Shown here piece after piece: positions 43,262-52,593 of a stretch of DNA of 60,200 bases (its first letter is position 1; each line of letters starts with the position of its first letter). Origin of the DNA: Thiovulum sp. ES (GTDB taxonomy: Bacteria > Campylobacterota > Campylobacteria > Campylobacterales > Thiovulaceae); the NCBI GenBank assembly GCA_000276965.1, contig AKKQ01000006.1, positions 1 to 60,200 on the forward strand. The letters run 5' to 3'. The translations under genes were made by a program, and so were the position numbers. Below the pieces are notes generated by a model. The model worked only from the letters and a program-made list of their open reading frames with translations. It did no database searches and was not told the origin of the DNA.

Positions 43262-46007
43262 AGAGTTCAACCTTTTCACTCTCAAGATAGAGTAGAAATC
43301 CAGTTGCACTTTTTTTATAAACAGTTTCCAAAATATTCACATAATTTTTAACTTGCTTAATCTGTTCATGCTGAAATTTTTTGGAAGATTTAAAATCAAA
43401 AACAAGAACCTTATCTTCAAATTCAACAACTAAATCCATAAAAAAGTTTGATTTTTTTAAACGAAAACCTTTTTCGTGATATATTTTTCCGCCAGAAACA
43501 AGAATTTGGAACTCTGAATCCTCGATGAGGTTTGAAACTCTTTTTATAATTTCCTGAATATCACTCTCTGAAATTTGCAAACTATTTTTTAAGCTTTGAA
43601 TTGCTAAATTGAGAGATTCATAATCAAATCTATTCATCATTTCAAGAGTTAAGTGAAGAGCTGAACCAAAAGAGACTTTTTTATAGGCATGAAAAATCTG
43701 TTCAGGATCATCATTTTGATCGTCGATTTCCGTGTTGTCTTGGCGACCATATTTTTTCTCTTCAAAAATTGGAAAGTCTAAATCATTTTCAGCGACCTCA
43801 TCGACAATTTGAGCTTTGTAATTTTCAACAGTTTTTTGGAAATCTCCATAAATTGAAATTTTCAGATCAGAGAAATTTGATTTTTTTGTATTTTTGAGAA
43901 TTTTGAGACCAGTTTTTGCTCGAGAAAGACCAACATAAAGACGGTTTGTAATATCTTCTGTTTCGACATCAGAAATAACCTCTTTTGCTTTGATGTATCT
44001 TTCATTTATTTTATTTAAATCGCTACCAAAATTCCAGAGCAGATCTTTTGCCTCGATTCCATCATAAACATAAAGCGATTTATCGGTGTCTCTACTTTTT
44101 TGCGGAGTGTCAATAAAAATTACAAATGGATATTCCAAACCTTTGCTTTTATGAATTGTAATAATATTTACACCCCCGATATTTGTATTTCCACCTTTTC
44201 CACTCTCAAACTCATAATTAAAAATAAACTCATCAAAATCTTCGTAACTGTTTAGAGTCTGCACAAATTTTAAAATGTCTTCGTCCTCCGAAAAAATCTC
44301 AAAATGTTCAACAATTTTTAAAACTGTAAAAAATAGATTATCTTTTTTGACATCAATTTTTGGAAAAGTTTCTAATTTCTCCTCTGGCGAAATCCCAATA
44401 ATTGCACTAAAATTTTTCAAATATATAATTTCAGAAGTGTAAAGATATTTCAAATAATTTATAATTGCTTTAACTTTTGCCGACTCAAAAAGTGAAATAT
44501 TGCTTTCAGGAGAACTATTTATTTCCCGTTTTTCCAATTCAGAACTTATAAAATCAACTTCACTATTTTTCCAGCAAATCACCGCAATATCTTGTGGTGA
44601 AATTCCAGAATTTATAAAATTCACGACCTCATCAACGGCATTTTCTAGTGGAGTTTCTGTCTCATTGACAATTACAAAACCACCTTTCTGAGTTTCAAAA
44701 CCGATTTTTTGAGAAGTTCCAAAAGTCTGATTTAAAAAATTTACAATTTCACTTTTTGAACGGTAGTTGTTTGAAAGAATCTCTTTTTTAAAAACTTCAT
44801 AGCTATTTTGTAAATGGTCAAAAAGATATGGAAAAGCCCCACGAAATCGATAAAGTGATTGCATTTTATCCCCAACATAAAAGACAGATTTAAAAGAATC
44901 TTCCCGCCCTGAAAGAGTCTCTTCAATTAGTGGCTGGAGAATTTTATACTGCAAAATACTTGTATCTTGGAACTCATCAATTAAAATATGCTCAATTTGA
45001 GAATCAAGCCGAAAATAGATAAATTGTGTGTCGATATTTTTGTCAAGAATAAGTTTTGTTAAAAAATGATTTGTATCGTCAAATGAAAATTTCTGTTCTC
45101 GTTTCAAAAATTTTTCACGAATTTCTGAATATTTTTGGAAAATCAAAATCAGATTTTGAAAAATGAGAATCTCTTTTTGTGCGAAATATTCCGAAATCAA
45201 CTCTTTCATTTTTTGAAAAGTCTGTTCGAGAATTTCACTTGGTTGTGCTTTTTTAAAAAATGAGAAAGCAGACAAAGAATCTTTTGTTATCCAAGTTTTT
45301 CCTGCAAAAAAAAGTTCATCTAAATTTGAAAATTTGAGTGCTTTTTTTCCTGAAGCAGATAGTTTTGGAAACTCTAAAAGATTTTGTGCGATGAGGTCAG
45401 CGAGTTGTAAAATTGACTTCTCATATTCTCTATAATTTATATCAATTTTTGTTTGAGAAACTTGCTCTATTTTTCGCCAAATCTCAATTTCAGTTCTATA
45501 TATTTTAAAAAGTTGCTGAAGGATTTTCTCAATTTTCATACTTTTGTCAAGTTTCTCAATTTCTAAAATTGCTCGAATTTCAGAATCACCTAAATTTCTT
45601 AAAAAAAATTCATTGAACTTATCTTCGTTTATATTTTCAACAACTTTAAAATTTGGCAAAATCTCAAAATAGTGAGAGAATCGCTTTAAAATTGAGTTTG
45701 AAAAACTGTCAATTGTTGAAATCTTTATTTCAGAATTTAGTAATTTTCGGAGAATCTCTTTTGATTTCTCTTCAATATTTTCAATATTTAAATCATTTTT
45801 AATTTTTTGGATTTCGCCACTCTCTATATTTTGCAAAGATGAAATCACTCTGTCATACATCTCTTTTGTGGCTTTTTTTGTAAAAGTGAGTGCAAAAATT
45901 CGTTCTGGTTTTACTCCTAAAAAAAGGAGCGACAAATATCGAGAAACAAGAGAAAAAGTTTTTCCACTCCCTGCATTTGCCTCTAAAACTAAATATTTAT
46001 TCATCAA
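43251..46007 (-). CDS. addA: AddA-like RecB-type helicase-nuclease
   Basis: A 918-residue UvrD-type helicase with Walker A EANAGSGKT (about 9-17), LTFTKKATKEMYDR, LIDEFQDT, LSNNYRS, ITIHKSKGLEYP and the VGLSRAK motif. The C-terminus has a RecB-family nuclease (MDLVVEFEDKVLVFDFKSSK). It would process double-strand breaks with an AddB partner not present here. AddAB-type enzymes normally respond to a Chi sequence, unknown for this organism. Motif words are at 43794, 44635 and 45390, with a T variant at 43524. Confidence 0.85.
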   Translation of the reverse strand: MMNKYLVLEANAGSGKTFSLVSRYLSLLFLGVKPERIFALTFTKKATKEMYDRVISSLQNIESGEIQKIKNDLNIENIEEKSKEILRKLLNSEIKISTIDSFSNSILKRFSHYFEILPNFKVVENINEDKFNEFFLRNLGDSEIRAILEIEKLDKSMKIEKILQQLFKIYRTEIEIWRKIEQVSQTKIDINYREYEKSILQLADLIAQNLLEFPKLSASGKKALKFSNLDELFFAGKTWITKDSLSAFSFFKKAQPSEILEQTFQKMKELISEYFAQKEILIFQNLILIFQKYSEIREKFLKREQKFSFDDTNHFLTKLILDKNIDTQFIYFRLDSQIEHILIDEFQDTSILQYKILQPLIEETLSGREDSFKSVFYVGDKMQSLYRFRGAFPYLFDHLQNSYEVFKKEILSNNYRSKSEIVNFLNQTFGTSQKIGFETQKGGFVIVNETETPLENAVDEVVNFINSGISPQDIAVICWKNSEVDFISSELEKREINSSPESNISLFESAKVKAIINYLKYLYTSEIIYLKNFSAIIGISPEEKLETFPKIDVKKDNLFFTVLKIVEHFEIFSEDEDILKFVQTLNSYEDFDEFIFNYEFESGKGGNTNIGGVNIITIHKSKGLEYPFVIFIDTPQKSRDTDKSLYVYDGIEAKDLLWNFGSDLNKINERYIKAKEVISDVETEDITNRLYVGLSRAKTGLKILKNTKKSNFSDLKISIYGDFQKTVENYKAQIVDEVAENDLDFPIFEEKKYGRQDNTEIDDQNDDPEQIFHAYKKVSFGSALHLTLEMMNRFDYESLNLAIQSLKNSLQISESDIQEIIKRVSNLIEDSEFQILVSGGKIYHEKGFRLKKSNFFMDLVVEFEDKVLVFDFKSSKKFQHEQIKQVKNYVNILETVYKKSATGFLLYLESEKVELFKI

Positions 46008-46102
46008 AAATCTCTTTTTTGCATTTTAGCAAAAGTTGAAAATTTAACTATTCTGTTAAAATTCTATTATAAGAATTTTTCTACATTTACTTAGGATATA
46101 TA

Positions 46103-46543
46103 ATGAAATTTGATGAAATTAAAGAGCTAATAAAAATTTTTGATGATAGTGGAATCACAGAAATTGACATTAAAGAGGGTGATTTTGAAATCCTTTTGAA
46201 AAAAGGCGGAAGTAATACAGCTGTTACAGAACAAGTTGTTGAGCAAGTCGCTGTTCCACAAATCCCGCAACCAACAGCACCAAAACAGGTTGAACATAAA
46301 AGTGCGGTAACTATGAATTCTCCGATGGTTGGAACTTTCTACTCTGCACCAGCTCCAAATGCACAACCATTTGTAAAAGCGGGAGACAAAGTTTCAAAAG
46401 GTCAAACAATTGCAATTTTAGAAGCAATGAAAATTATGAACGAATGGGAATCAGATTTTGATTGTAAAATCGTAAAAGTTCTTGTTGAAGATGGACAGCC
46501 TGTTGAGTATGGTTCTCCAATCTTTGAAGTTGAAAGAATTTGA
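46103..46543 (+). CDS. accB: Biotin carboxyl carrier protein of acetyl-CoA carboxylase
   Basis: A 146-residue protein. A short N-terminal region (MKFDEIKELIKIFDDSGITE), a Pro/Val-rich linker (about 45-70) and a biotinyl domain with the lysine in EAMKIMNEWES (about 113-116). It carries CO2 between biotin carboxylase and carboxyltransferase at the start of fatty acid synthesis. It overlaps accC by one base. Confidence 0.93.
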   Translation: MKFDEIKELIKIFDDSGITEIDIKEGDFEILLKKGGSNTAVTEQVVEQVAVPQIPQPTAPKQVEHKSAVTMNSPMVGTFYSAPAPNAQPFVKAGDKVSKGQTIAILEAMKIMNEWESDFDCKIVKVLVEDGQPVEYGSPIFEVERI

Positions 46544-47883
46544 TGAAAAAAGAGTTAAAAAGAATTCTTATAGCAAATCGGGGTGAAATTGTTACTCGAG
46601 CTATCAGAACAATTAAGGAGATGGGGAAAGAGGCAATTGTTGTCTATTCCACAGCGGACAAAGAGGCATCGTATGTCAAAATGGCAGATATGGCAATTTG
46701 TATCGGTTCAGAAAAGAGTGCGGATAGCTATTTAAATATTCCTGCAATTATTTCGGCTGCTGAAATTACGGAAGCTGATGCAATTTTCCCTGGATACGGG
46801 TTTTTAAGCGAAAACCAATCTTTTGCGGAAATTTGCACACATCACGATATTAAATTTATTGGTCCAAAACCTGAAACAATGGTAATGATGAGCGATAAAA
46901 GTAAAGCAAAAGATGTGATGAAAGAGGCTGGAGTTCCTGTTGTTCAAGGTTCTGAAGGTGCTTTAAAAGGTGTTTCTGATGCTAAAAAAACAGCAAAAGA
47001 GATTGGATATCCTGTAATTGTAAAAGCTTCTGCTGGTGGTGGTGGTCGTGGAATGCGAGTTGTTGAGCGGGAATCCGATATGGAAAAACTATTTCTATCG
47101 GCTGAAAGTGAGGCACTGAATGCATTTGGTGATGGCACAATTTACATGGAAAAATATATCAAAAATCCGCGACACATTGAAGTTCAAGTTGTAGCAGATT
47201 CTCACGGAAATGTTTTACATGTTGGTGAAAGAGATTGTTCGCTACAAAGACGACACCAAAAACTTATTGAAGAGACTCCTGCGATGATTTTGAACGATGA
47301 GGTCAGAAAAAGACTTCACGAGTCGGCAGTTCGTGCAACTAGATATATAAAATATGAGGGTGCTGGAACTTTTGAGTATCTTGTTGATGCGGACTTGAAT
47401 TTCTATTTCATGGAGATGAATACTCGGTTACAAGTTGAGCATACTGTTAGTGAAATGGTTAGTGATTTGGACCTCATCGAGCAAATGATACGAGTTGCTG
47501 AAGGTGAAACACTCCCAAAACAGAGTGAAATCGAATTAAAAGGTCATTCAATCGAGTGCCGAATTACTGCGGAAGATCCAAAAAATTTCATGCCTTCTCC
47601 AGGTCGAATTCAAAAATGGATTGCTCCAGGTGGAAAAGATGTCCGAATTGATACTCATGTTCATTGTGATTATGTTGTTCCTCCTCACTACGATTCAATG
47701 ATTGGAAAACTTATCGTTTATGCAAAAGACCGAAACAGTGCAATTGCAAAAATGAAACGGGCTTTAAGCGAATTCCAAGTTGCGGGAATTAAAACAACAA
47801 TTGATTTTCACAGCGAAATGATGAATAATGAAGATTTTATAAACAATAATTTCGATACAAAATATCTTGAAAAAAAGATGTAA
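46543..47883 (+). CDS. accC: Biotin carboxylase subunit of acetyl-CoA carboxylase
   Basis: A 446-residue ATP-grasp enzyme that carboxylates the biotin of AccB. It starts KRILIANRGEIVTRAIRT and has VKASAGGGGRGMRVV (the glycine-rich loop), EVQVVADSHGNV and FMEMNTRLQVEHTVSE. ATG 46543 overlaps the accB stop (TGATG), giving tight coupling. Motif words at 47296 (Asp-Glu-Val) and 47470 (antisense, Asp-Leu-Ile). Confidence 0.94.
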   Translation: MKKELKRILIANRGEIVTRAIRTIKEMGKEAIVVYSTADKEASYVKMADMAICIGSEKSADSYLNIPAIISAAEITEADAIFPGYGFLSENQSFAEICTHHDIKFIGPKPETMVMMSDKSKAKDVMKEAGVPVVQGSEGALKGVSDAKKTAKEIGYPVIVKASAGGGGRGMRVVERESDMEKLFLSAESEALNAFGDGTIYMEKYIKNPRHIEVQVVADSHGNVLHVGERDCSLQRRHQKLIEETPAMILNDEVRKRLHESAVRATRYIKYEGAGTFEYLVDADLNFYFMEMNTRLQVEHTVSEMVSDLDLIEQMIRVAEGETLPKQSEIELKGHSIECRITAEDPKNFMPSPGRIQKWIAPGGKDVRIDTHVHCDYVVPPHYDSMIGKLIVYAKDRNSAIAKMKRALSEFQVAGIKTTIDFHSEMMNNEDFINNNFDTKYLEKKM

Positions 47884-47889
47884 AAAATT

Positions 47890-47902
47890 CCCCTTTTTGG
47901 GG
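47890..47902. terminator. Short hairpin between convergent accC and ispH
   Basis: CCCC-TTTTT-GGGG (47890-47902), flanked by A and T residues that extend the stem by about two pairs. It lies between two converging genes and could end transcription in both directions. Confidence 0.5.
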
Positions 47903-47909
47903 AGAAAGA

Positions 47910-48737
47910 CTATTTCAACTTCTCTATTTCTGTATAGACTTTTTCAATAATCCAATCTGGAGTTGAAGCTCCTGCCGTAATTCCGCACAACTTTTTATTT
48001 TTAAACCAACTCTCTTCTAACTCTTTTTCAGATTCAATATGAAAACATGTTTGGCACTCTTCCCGACAAATTGCTACAAGCTGTTTTGTGTTTGAAGAGT
48101 TTTTTCCACCAATAATTATCATAATATCTGCTTTTTGAGAAAGCTCTTTTGCAGAAATCTGATTTTCAAAAGTCGCATTGCAAATCGTGTTAAAAACTCG
48201 GACTTCTTTCACTCTCCCAATTAAATAAGAAGCTATATTTAGGAAGCTTGAAAATTTTCTAGTTGTTTGAGCAACAAGTGCAATTTTGTTAGACAACTCA
48301 ATATTTTCCAACTCTTTGCAACTTAAAATGACATGAGTTTTGCTATCAGAATAGCTCATAACTCCCTTTATTTCAGGGTGAGAAGAGTCTCCAAAAATCA
48401 CAATCTCATATCCATTTCTACTCATATCTCGAACAATCTCTTGCGGTTTTGTTACAAAAGGACAAGTCGCATCAACATATTCAATTTCATTATCTTTCAG
48501 ATATTGTAAATTATTTTTTTCAATTCCATGAGTTCTGATTATAAGTTTATCGCCGGTCGAAAAATTTTTTATATTCTCTTTTAAACCAACATTAAAGCTT
48601 TTTTTAAGTCGCTCGATTTCCAAATTATTATGAATAAGTGGGCCAAAAGTGTAGGAGTTTTGATACTCCTCTGCAATTTTTATTGCTCGTTTAACACCAA
48701 AGCAGAAACCGTGTTGTTTTGCCAATTCTATTTTCAA
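47910..48737 (-). CDS. ispH: 4-hydroxy-3-methylbut-2-enyl diphosphate reductase
   Basis: A 275-residue 4Fe-4S enzyme for the last step of the MEP isoprenoid pathway. The three cluster cysteines are visible in HGFCFGVKRAI (about 12), DATCPFVTKP (about 94) and ICNATFENQ (about 190). The acid-base stretch THGIEK and the closing TAGASTPDWII are also present. Length is normal. The upstream gene ends one base before it, so it belongs to the trxA transcript. Confidence 0.93.
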   Translation of the reverse strand: MKIELAKQHGFCFGVKRAIKIAEEYQNSYTFGPLIHNNLEIERLKKSFNVGLKENIKNFSTGDKLIIRTHGIEKNNLQYLKDNEIEYVDATCPFVTKPQEIVRDMSRNGYEIVIFGDSSHPEIKGVMSYSDSKTHVILSCKELENIELSNKIALVAQTTRKFSSFLNIASYLIGRVKEVRVFNTICNATFENQISAKELSQKADIMIIIGGKNSSNTKQLVAICREECQTCFHIESEKELEESWFKNKKLCGITAGASTPDWIIEKVYTEIEKLK

Positions 48738-48738
48738 T

Positions 48739-49164
48739 TTACCAAACCTCTATGTCGCTATTTTGTTTGTAAAGTTCGTCTTTCTGTTTTTTTATATAAA
48801 AAGCAGATGGCAAATCATAAATATTAAATCTTTGAATAATTTTCAACATATTGTTTGTTCCACTTCGTAACTGTTTTGTGCCATTTTTTTCACTAAAAAT
48901 ATCCACTTTTTGATAATAATCAACAAGAAGAACAGGAACTTCGCTTTTTATGCCTCTTATAAATTTTAATTTGGAATTATCTTTTGAGTTGTAAAAAATT
49001 ATAAGGTATTCGTCTTCGGTTGGTTTGAAGGAGTCTCGTTTTTCAAAAAATTGCCATTCTGAAAAATTTATAAAGTTGTATTGTGCAAAAGTGTAGTTGT
49101 AGTAAGCAAATGATGCCGCAATCATTGCAGCACCAAAAAAGGAGGCAAATAGCCTACCAATCAC
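48739..49164 (-). CDS. Membrane-anchored thioredoxin-fold-like protein, unknown
   Basis: A 141-residue protein with one N-terminal membrane helix (about 4-26). The rest has a thioredoxin-like order of strands and helices (EYLIIFYNSKDNSKLKFIRG, VPVLLVDYYQ, then YDLPSAFYIKKQK, where a cis-Pro would sit) but no CxxC. It lies between trxA and ispH, so a structural relation to thioredoxin is plausible. Function is unknown. Confidence 0.5.
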   Translation of the reverse strand: MIGRLFASFFGAAMIAASFAYYNYTFAQYNFINFSEWQFFEKRDSFKPTEDEYLIIFYNSKDNSKLKFIRGIKSEVPVLLVDYYQKVDIFSEKNGTKQLRSGTNNMLKIIQRFNIYDLPSAFYIKKQKDELYKQNSDIEVW

Positions 49165-49174
49165 GGATTTTGTC

Positions 49175-49498
49175 CTACGAGTTTAAAACAGCTTCTAATT
49201 TAGAACTGAAAACTTGTTTAGGAACAGCACCAATAATTTGATCTACTGCTTGACCATCTTTGAAAATGATAAGAGTTGGGATAGATCGGATTCCAAATTG
49301 GATAGCTGTTTGTTGCTCTTCGTCAGTATTTACTTTAGCAATTTTTGCTTTTCCGTCATACTCTTCAGCAAGTTCTTCAATGATTGGAGCGATCATTCTA
49401 CAAGGTCCACACCAAGGAGCCCAGAAATCTACAAGAGTAACACCCTCTGCAATTGTAGAAGTAAAAGTTGCATCAGTTAATGCTAAAGGTTTTGCCAT
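49175..49498 (-). CDS. trxA: Thioredoxin
   Basis: A 107-residue cytoplasmic thioredoxin with the active site WCGPCRMI (about 31-38), the buried Asp (VDFWAPW) and the cis-proline in RSIPTLIIF. Full length. It heads a group with the membrane-anchored protein and ispH. Confidence 0.95.
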   Translation of the reverse strand: MAKPLALTDATFTSTIAEGVTLVDFWAPWCGPCRMIAPIIEELAEEYDGKAKIAKVNTDEEQQTAIQFGIRSIPTLIIFKDGQAVDQIIGAVPKQVFSSKLEAVLNS

Positions 49499-49599
49499 TA
49501 CAAATCCTATAATAAATTTTGTAGCCGATTATACCAAACTTTCTTGAAACTATTTTTTAAAATTAAATTTTTTCCATCACCTTAAGTTCTAGTAAAATT

Positions 49600-50106
49600 T
49601 CACTTAGCGATGAGGTCTCGAAAAGAGAATTCTAAAATATTTAGATAGATTTTTCCATCTTTTTTTAAAATTCTATTATCATTACTCTCCTCTAAATCTC
49701 TAAGAATTCGACTCCTCTCTTTTTTTGTAAAACCATTGGAAATTAGGTATTGGTTTGCTTCAATTGGTAGATTTTTATCTTCAAATTTATCGATTTTTTT
49801 AAGAACTCTTTTTGTAAGTTCTCTATTTTCCTCTTTTAATTTGCTGTTTTCCTCAAGAAGATTTTTAAAAAGTTTTGTGTAATTCTCTAGTTCTGCAACT
49901 CGTTTTTTTAAAAAGAGAACCTCATCACTCTCTGCTGGAGTAAAAAGCTCTAATTTTTCTGGAATTTTTTCAATTTCAGAAACGACAAACTTTCTACCTC
50001 CATGAATTTCAGATTTGAGTTCGCCGTTTCTAATTTTTTTATAGATTGTTGCAGTGCTACAACCGCTCTGTTCAGCAAAATCCTTGACAGATAAAATATC
50101 TTTCAA
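49600..50106 (-). CDS. HTH excisionase/MerR-like DNA-binding protein with coiled coil
   Basis: A 168-residue protein. An N-terminal winged-helix module (LSVKDFAEQSGCSTATIYKKIRNGELKSEIHGGRKFVV) resembles HTH_17 domains. A leucine-rich coiled coil follows (about 65-110), then a helical tail. It lies nine bases after terD and could regulate it. GATGAGGTC at 49609 and a T variant at 49918 show that it belongs to the tagged core, unlike the cassettes nearby. Confidence 0.65.
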   Translation of the reverse strand: MKDILSVKDFAEQSGCSTATIYKKIRNGELKSEIHGGRKFVVSEIEKIPEKLELFTPAESDEVLFLKKRVAELENYTKLFKNLLEENSKLKEENRELTKRVLKKIDKFEDKNLPIEANQYLISNGFTKKERSRILRDLEESNDNRILKKDGKIYLNILEFSFRDLIAK

Positions 50107-50114
50107 CTTTATCC

Positions 50115-50723
50115 TTACAAATATGAACTTTGAATTGTCTCAATTGTCTCTTGTAATTTTTTATCTTTTGTTGGCTCTCCAATTGCGGAAAATTTCCACT
50201 CACCATTTTTTTTGTAGAGTTTTCCCATAATCATTGAGACAAACCCCGCAAATTTTGGATCATTCGCAATATCAAAAGATGCAATTATGTTTGTTGGACT
50301 TTTAAAACTCCCTTCAAAAATTCGTATTCTTGCAAAAGGAATTGTTGCAAAATCTTGTCCCTTAAATGAGTTTAAAACAAAAACAATTTGAGAAACTGAA
50401 CTGTTTAATCTGCTTAAATCAACTCCAATAATCTCATTGTCAATTCCATCATCACCATCAGTATCACCTGTTAAATCATCACCGCTGTGCTGAATTGAAC
50501 CATCTTTTGATTTTAAATTTCCAAAATATATAACATCAAGACGATTTCCATTTTCATCAAATGTAGCACAACTCCCGTCTAAATCAACACTCACTTTTCC
50601 AGTTCCAAAAAGTGTCTTTTTCTCAATCGCCCCCCAATTTAAACCAAGAAATATTGACGAAAGCGGTTTCCCACTCTCTTTTTCTAAGCTTATTTTTTGA
50701 CCTTTCACAAGACTGATTGCCAT
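50115..50723 (-). CDS. terD: TerD-family protein
   Basis: A 202-residue calcium-binding TerD-type domain. It starts AISLVKGQKISLEKESG, then has LGLNWGAIEK, VDLDGSC, the acidic calcium site GDDLTGDTDGDDG and EIIGVDLSRLNSSVSQIVFVLNSF. Such proteins belong to stress and tellurite-resistance ter clusters and probably act near the membrane with other Ter proteins. Only this one is present here. Confidence 0.88.
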   Translation of the reverse strand: MAISLVKGQKISLEKESGKPLSSIFLGLNWGAIEKKTLFGTGKVSVDLDGSCATFDENGNRLDVIYFGNLKSKDGSIQHSGDDLTGDTDGDDGIDNEIIGVDLSRLNSSVSQIVFVLNSFKGQDFATIPFARIRIFEGSFKSPTNIIASFDIANDPKFAGFVSMIMGKLYKKNGEWKFSAIGEPTKDKKLQETIETIQSSYL

Positions 50724-50811
50724 ATAAAATCCTTTTTTAATATTTCCTTCATTCTAGCAAATTAAAATTACAACAAATATTTTATTTTTTCCTTCTGAAT
50801 TTAATTTAGCT

Positions 50812-50831
50812 TGTTTGGAAAAGTCCGAACA
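50812..50831 (-). terminator. Cassette hairpin after Bro copy 1
   Basis: TGTTTGGA..TCCGAACA stem with a short loop just beyond the stop codon of the Bro gene at 50839. A homologous hairpin lies at 52845-52865 after copy 2, so it is part of the repeated cassette. Confidence 0.55.
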
Positions 50832-50838
50832 CAAAGAA

Positions 50839-51435
50839 TTACAAAAAGAGAACTTCGATTTTCCATTTGATTTGTGGGAAAGTTTCAGAAACATCAACTC
50901 CAAACTTTTGACCTTTTTCAGTCAATTTCCAAACTCCATCAGTTTTCATTTGCAAACCTTTTTCTTTAAAATTTTGATTCATTTCAACTGGTGAAATTCC
51001 CAAAAATTTTCCGAGTTCCGTTGGTAGAAAAAGCAAATTGTCAAAATTGATTTTCAAAGTTTCCAAAATTGAAATTCCATTTTGAGTTTTCACTAAATTA
51101 TCAAGTTGGATTTTCTCAAAAACATTTTTTGAGTTGAGAGTTTCTAAAACTTTTTCACCAAAATTGAGAGTTTTTTGAATTTCTTCAAAGTCAAGTTTTT
51201 CAGTTTTTTGTAGAGAATATGAACCAGTTTTACGAATTTGTGGAAGAACTTCTCTAGTTATCCATTTTTTAAAACTTTTTGCTGTTGGTAATTTTGAGCC
51301 AAGAATAGAACTGTAAAGACCAGATTCATTAATCAGAATGATAGAGCCTTGATTTCCAAAAAATCCTTCTGGAATAGACGATCGCCTATCACGGGCGACC
51401 GTTTTTTTCTCGTCATCGTCAAGTCTTCTAAGCAT
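50839..51435 (-). pseudogene. Bro cassette copy 1, N-terminally truncated
   Basis: The C-terminal two thirds (50839-51252) are nearly identical to the proteins at 52874 and 53961 (SYSLQKTEKLDFEEIQKTL, LPTELGKFLGISPVEMNQ, KWKIEVLFL). The Bro-N part begins only at MLRRLDDDEKK. Reading upstream gives LNYSETSK in frame and then TGA, whereas intact Bro-N domains have about 40 more residues (typically NG..WFVAKDV). The first DNA-binding strand and helix are thus missing, and an out-of-frame ATG just upstream suggests an old deletion or frameshift. A shortened protein may still be made. Confidence 0.7.
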
Positions 51436-51502
51436 TTTACTTGTTTCGCTGTAATTTAGTCATTTTGAATCTACTTTGGATTTAATTTTGGAAGAGAAGA
51501 TT

Positions 51503-51530
51503 TTTAGCCGAATTTCTCTTTTTGGCTAAA
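51503..51530. promoter_or_regulatory. Inverted repeat TTTAGCC..GGCTAAA upstream of Bro copy 1
   Basis: TTTAGCC (51503-51509) and GGCTAAA (51524-51530) are separated by 14 bases. The half-site GCTAAA also forms the operator-like palindromes at 51881-51895 and 55104-55118, so a cassette HTH protein may bind here. It could equally be a terminator for the upstream HTH gene. Confidence 0.4.
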
Positions 51531-51554
51531 TTATAGGGAAATTATAATAAATAG

Positions 51555-51803
51555 TCAAGTATATTGTTTTTGATGATATAATTTATCAACTGCTTCTTTT
51601 AAAATTAGTAATTCTGGTATTTCTTTTAATAATTTCATAAAATTAAATCCCCAATTTGGTATTGGTGTTTTTTCACTTGACCAATCATAAACTGTTTGTT
51701 TTGAGACTCCGATTTTTTCAGCAAGTTCTTTTTGAGTGATTCCAAGTTCTCGACAAGTCTTTTTAACTAAATTTTCTTCACTTTTTGCCTCTTTTTTTTC
51801 CAA
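51555..51803 (-). CDS. Cassette HTH regulator, copy 1
   Basis: An 82-residue XRE-like protein from TTG 51803 after AAAGGGG. The first 27 residues (EENLVKKTCRELGITQKELA) are shared with three other HTH genes in the window. The recognition segment (VSKQTVYDWSSEKTPIPNWG) and C-terminus are its own. It is upstream of Bro copy 1 and divergent from the zinc-ribbon gene, from which it is separated by a conserved 114-bp region. Confidence 0.8.
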   Translation of the reverse strand: MEKKEAKSEENLVKKTCRELGITQKELAEKIGVSKQTVYDWSSEKTPIPNWGFNFMKLLKEIPELLILKEAVDKLYHQKQYT

Positions 51804-51917
51804 TCAAAACCCCTTTGCAATTTAAGATATTTTATCAACTTTTTGGACTTGACAAATCTTTTTTTTTTTACAATTAGGTAGCTAAATTTTTTAGCAATTC
51901 TTCAAAAAAGGATTTTT
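51804..51917. promoter_or_regulatory. Conserved divergent cassette promoter, copy A
   Basis: This region is nearly the same as 55025-55144. Toward the + gene it has TTGACA (51849-51854), an A/T tract, TACAAT (51869-51874) and a palindrome GCTAAATTTTTTAGC (51881-51895). Toward the HTH gene it has the AAAGGGG ribosome binding site and an AT-rich promoter. The palindrome at the expected start site is a candidate operator for the adjacent HTH protein. Confidence 0.6.
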
Positions 51918-52202
51918 ATGGCTTGGTCTTGTCCAAATTGTGGATTAAATGTAGCAGGTAATCCAAACGAAACTTGGTGCTGGAAATGTGGCTATGATCC
52001 AATAAGCAAAAGTACAGTAAGGTCTTGTCAATGTGGAGACCTAGTTATAACAGAAAGAGAAGAAGTTCGGACAATAAATCCAAGAAGTGATATAAGGTGT
52101 AGTGAATGTGCTGGTGAGCCGTTAGATGAAATGGATATGATTGATGCAATTGCAAATGGAACTTATGGTGGAGATTGGGACGATATTCCAGGTTTTAAAT
52201 AA
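51918..52202 (+). CDS. Small double zinc-ribbon protein
   Basis: A 94-residue protein with a first zinc ribbon CPNCG..CWKCG (residues 5-24) and a second set CQCGD..CSEC (about 37-63), then an acidic tail. It may bind nucleic acid or protein. It is the + strand cargo gene of the first cassette, driven by the conserved promoter and followed by a hairpin like that after the small gene at 55145. No specific family was recognised. Confidence 0.65.
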   Translation: MAWSCPNCGLNVAGNPNETWCWKCGYDPISKSTVRSCQCGDLVITEREEVRTINPRSDIRCSECAGEPLDEMDMIDAIANGTYGGDWDDIPGFK

Positions 52203-52226
52203 AAAGCAAATTTACAACAAAATAAT

Positions 52227-52247
52227 TGTTCGGATTCTTTCCGAACA
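52227..52247 (+). terminator. Hairpin after the zinc-ribbon gene
   Basis: TGTTCGG (52227-52233) and CCGAACA (52241-52247) with loop ATTCTTT. The hairpin after the 48-residue gene (55306-55326) shares this loop and stem design, so the two are related by descent. Confidence 0.6.
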
Positions 52248-52251
52248 CAAT

Positions 52252-52593
52252 TCATTCTAAAATTTCATCAAACAACTCTTTAACTTTTTTTATTTCAAAA
52301 TTTTCTAGTTTTGCAACTTTTTTAACAAGTCGAGAGTTGTCAATTGCCCGAATTTGTGCCACCAAAATATCAGAATTTTGTAAAAGTTTTTCTCTTTTTG
52401 AAACACGAAATCGTAAAGGCCCAGCATTGTCGATAAGTGAAGTTGTCAAAGGCAAAATGATAGTTGTCGGATATTCACTAGAATTCAAATCATCGTTTTG
52501 AAAAATTATAACTGGTCGAGTTTTCCCAACTTCATTTGCTCTTTTGACTGGATTAAGATTTGCTAACCAAATTTCACCTTTAAATGCCGTCAT
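52252..52593 (-). CDS. MazF/PemK-type toxin
   Basis: A 113-residue endoribonuclease-fold protein. GEIWLANLNPVKRANEVGKTRPVIIFQND contains the conserved strand with the catalytic-region arginine, and PLTTSL follows. These toxins cut mRNA at short sites. It overlaps its antitoxin gene by 14 bases in the usual antitoxin-first order. It sits between two Bro cassettes. Confidence 0.88.
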   Translation of the reverse strand: MTAFKGEIWLANLNPVKRANEVGKTRPVIIFQNDDLNSSEYPTTIILPLTTSLIDNAGPLRFRVSKREKLLQNSDILVAQIRAIDNSRLVKKVAKLENFEIKKVKELFDEILE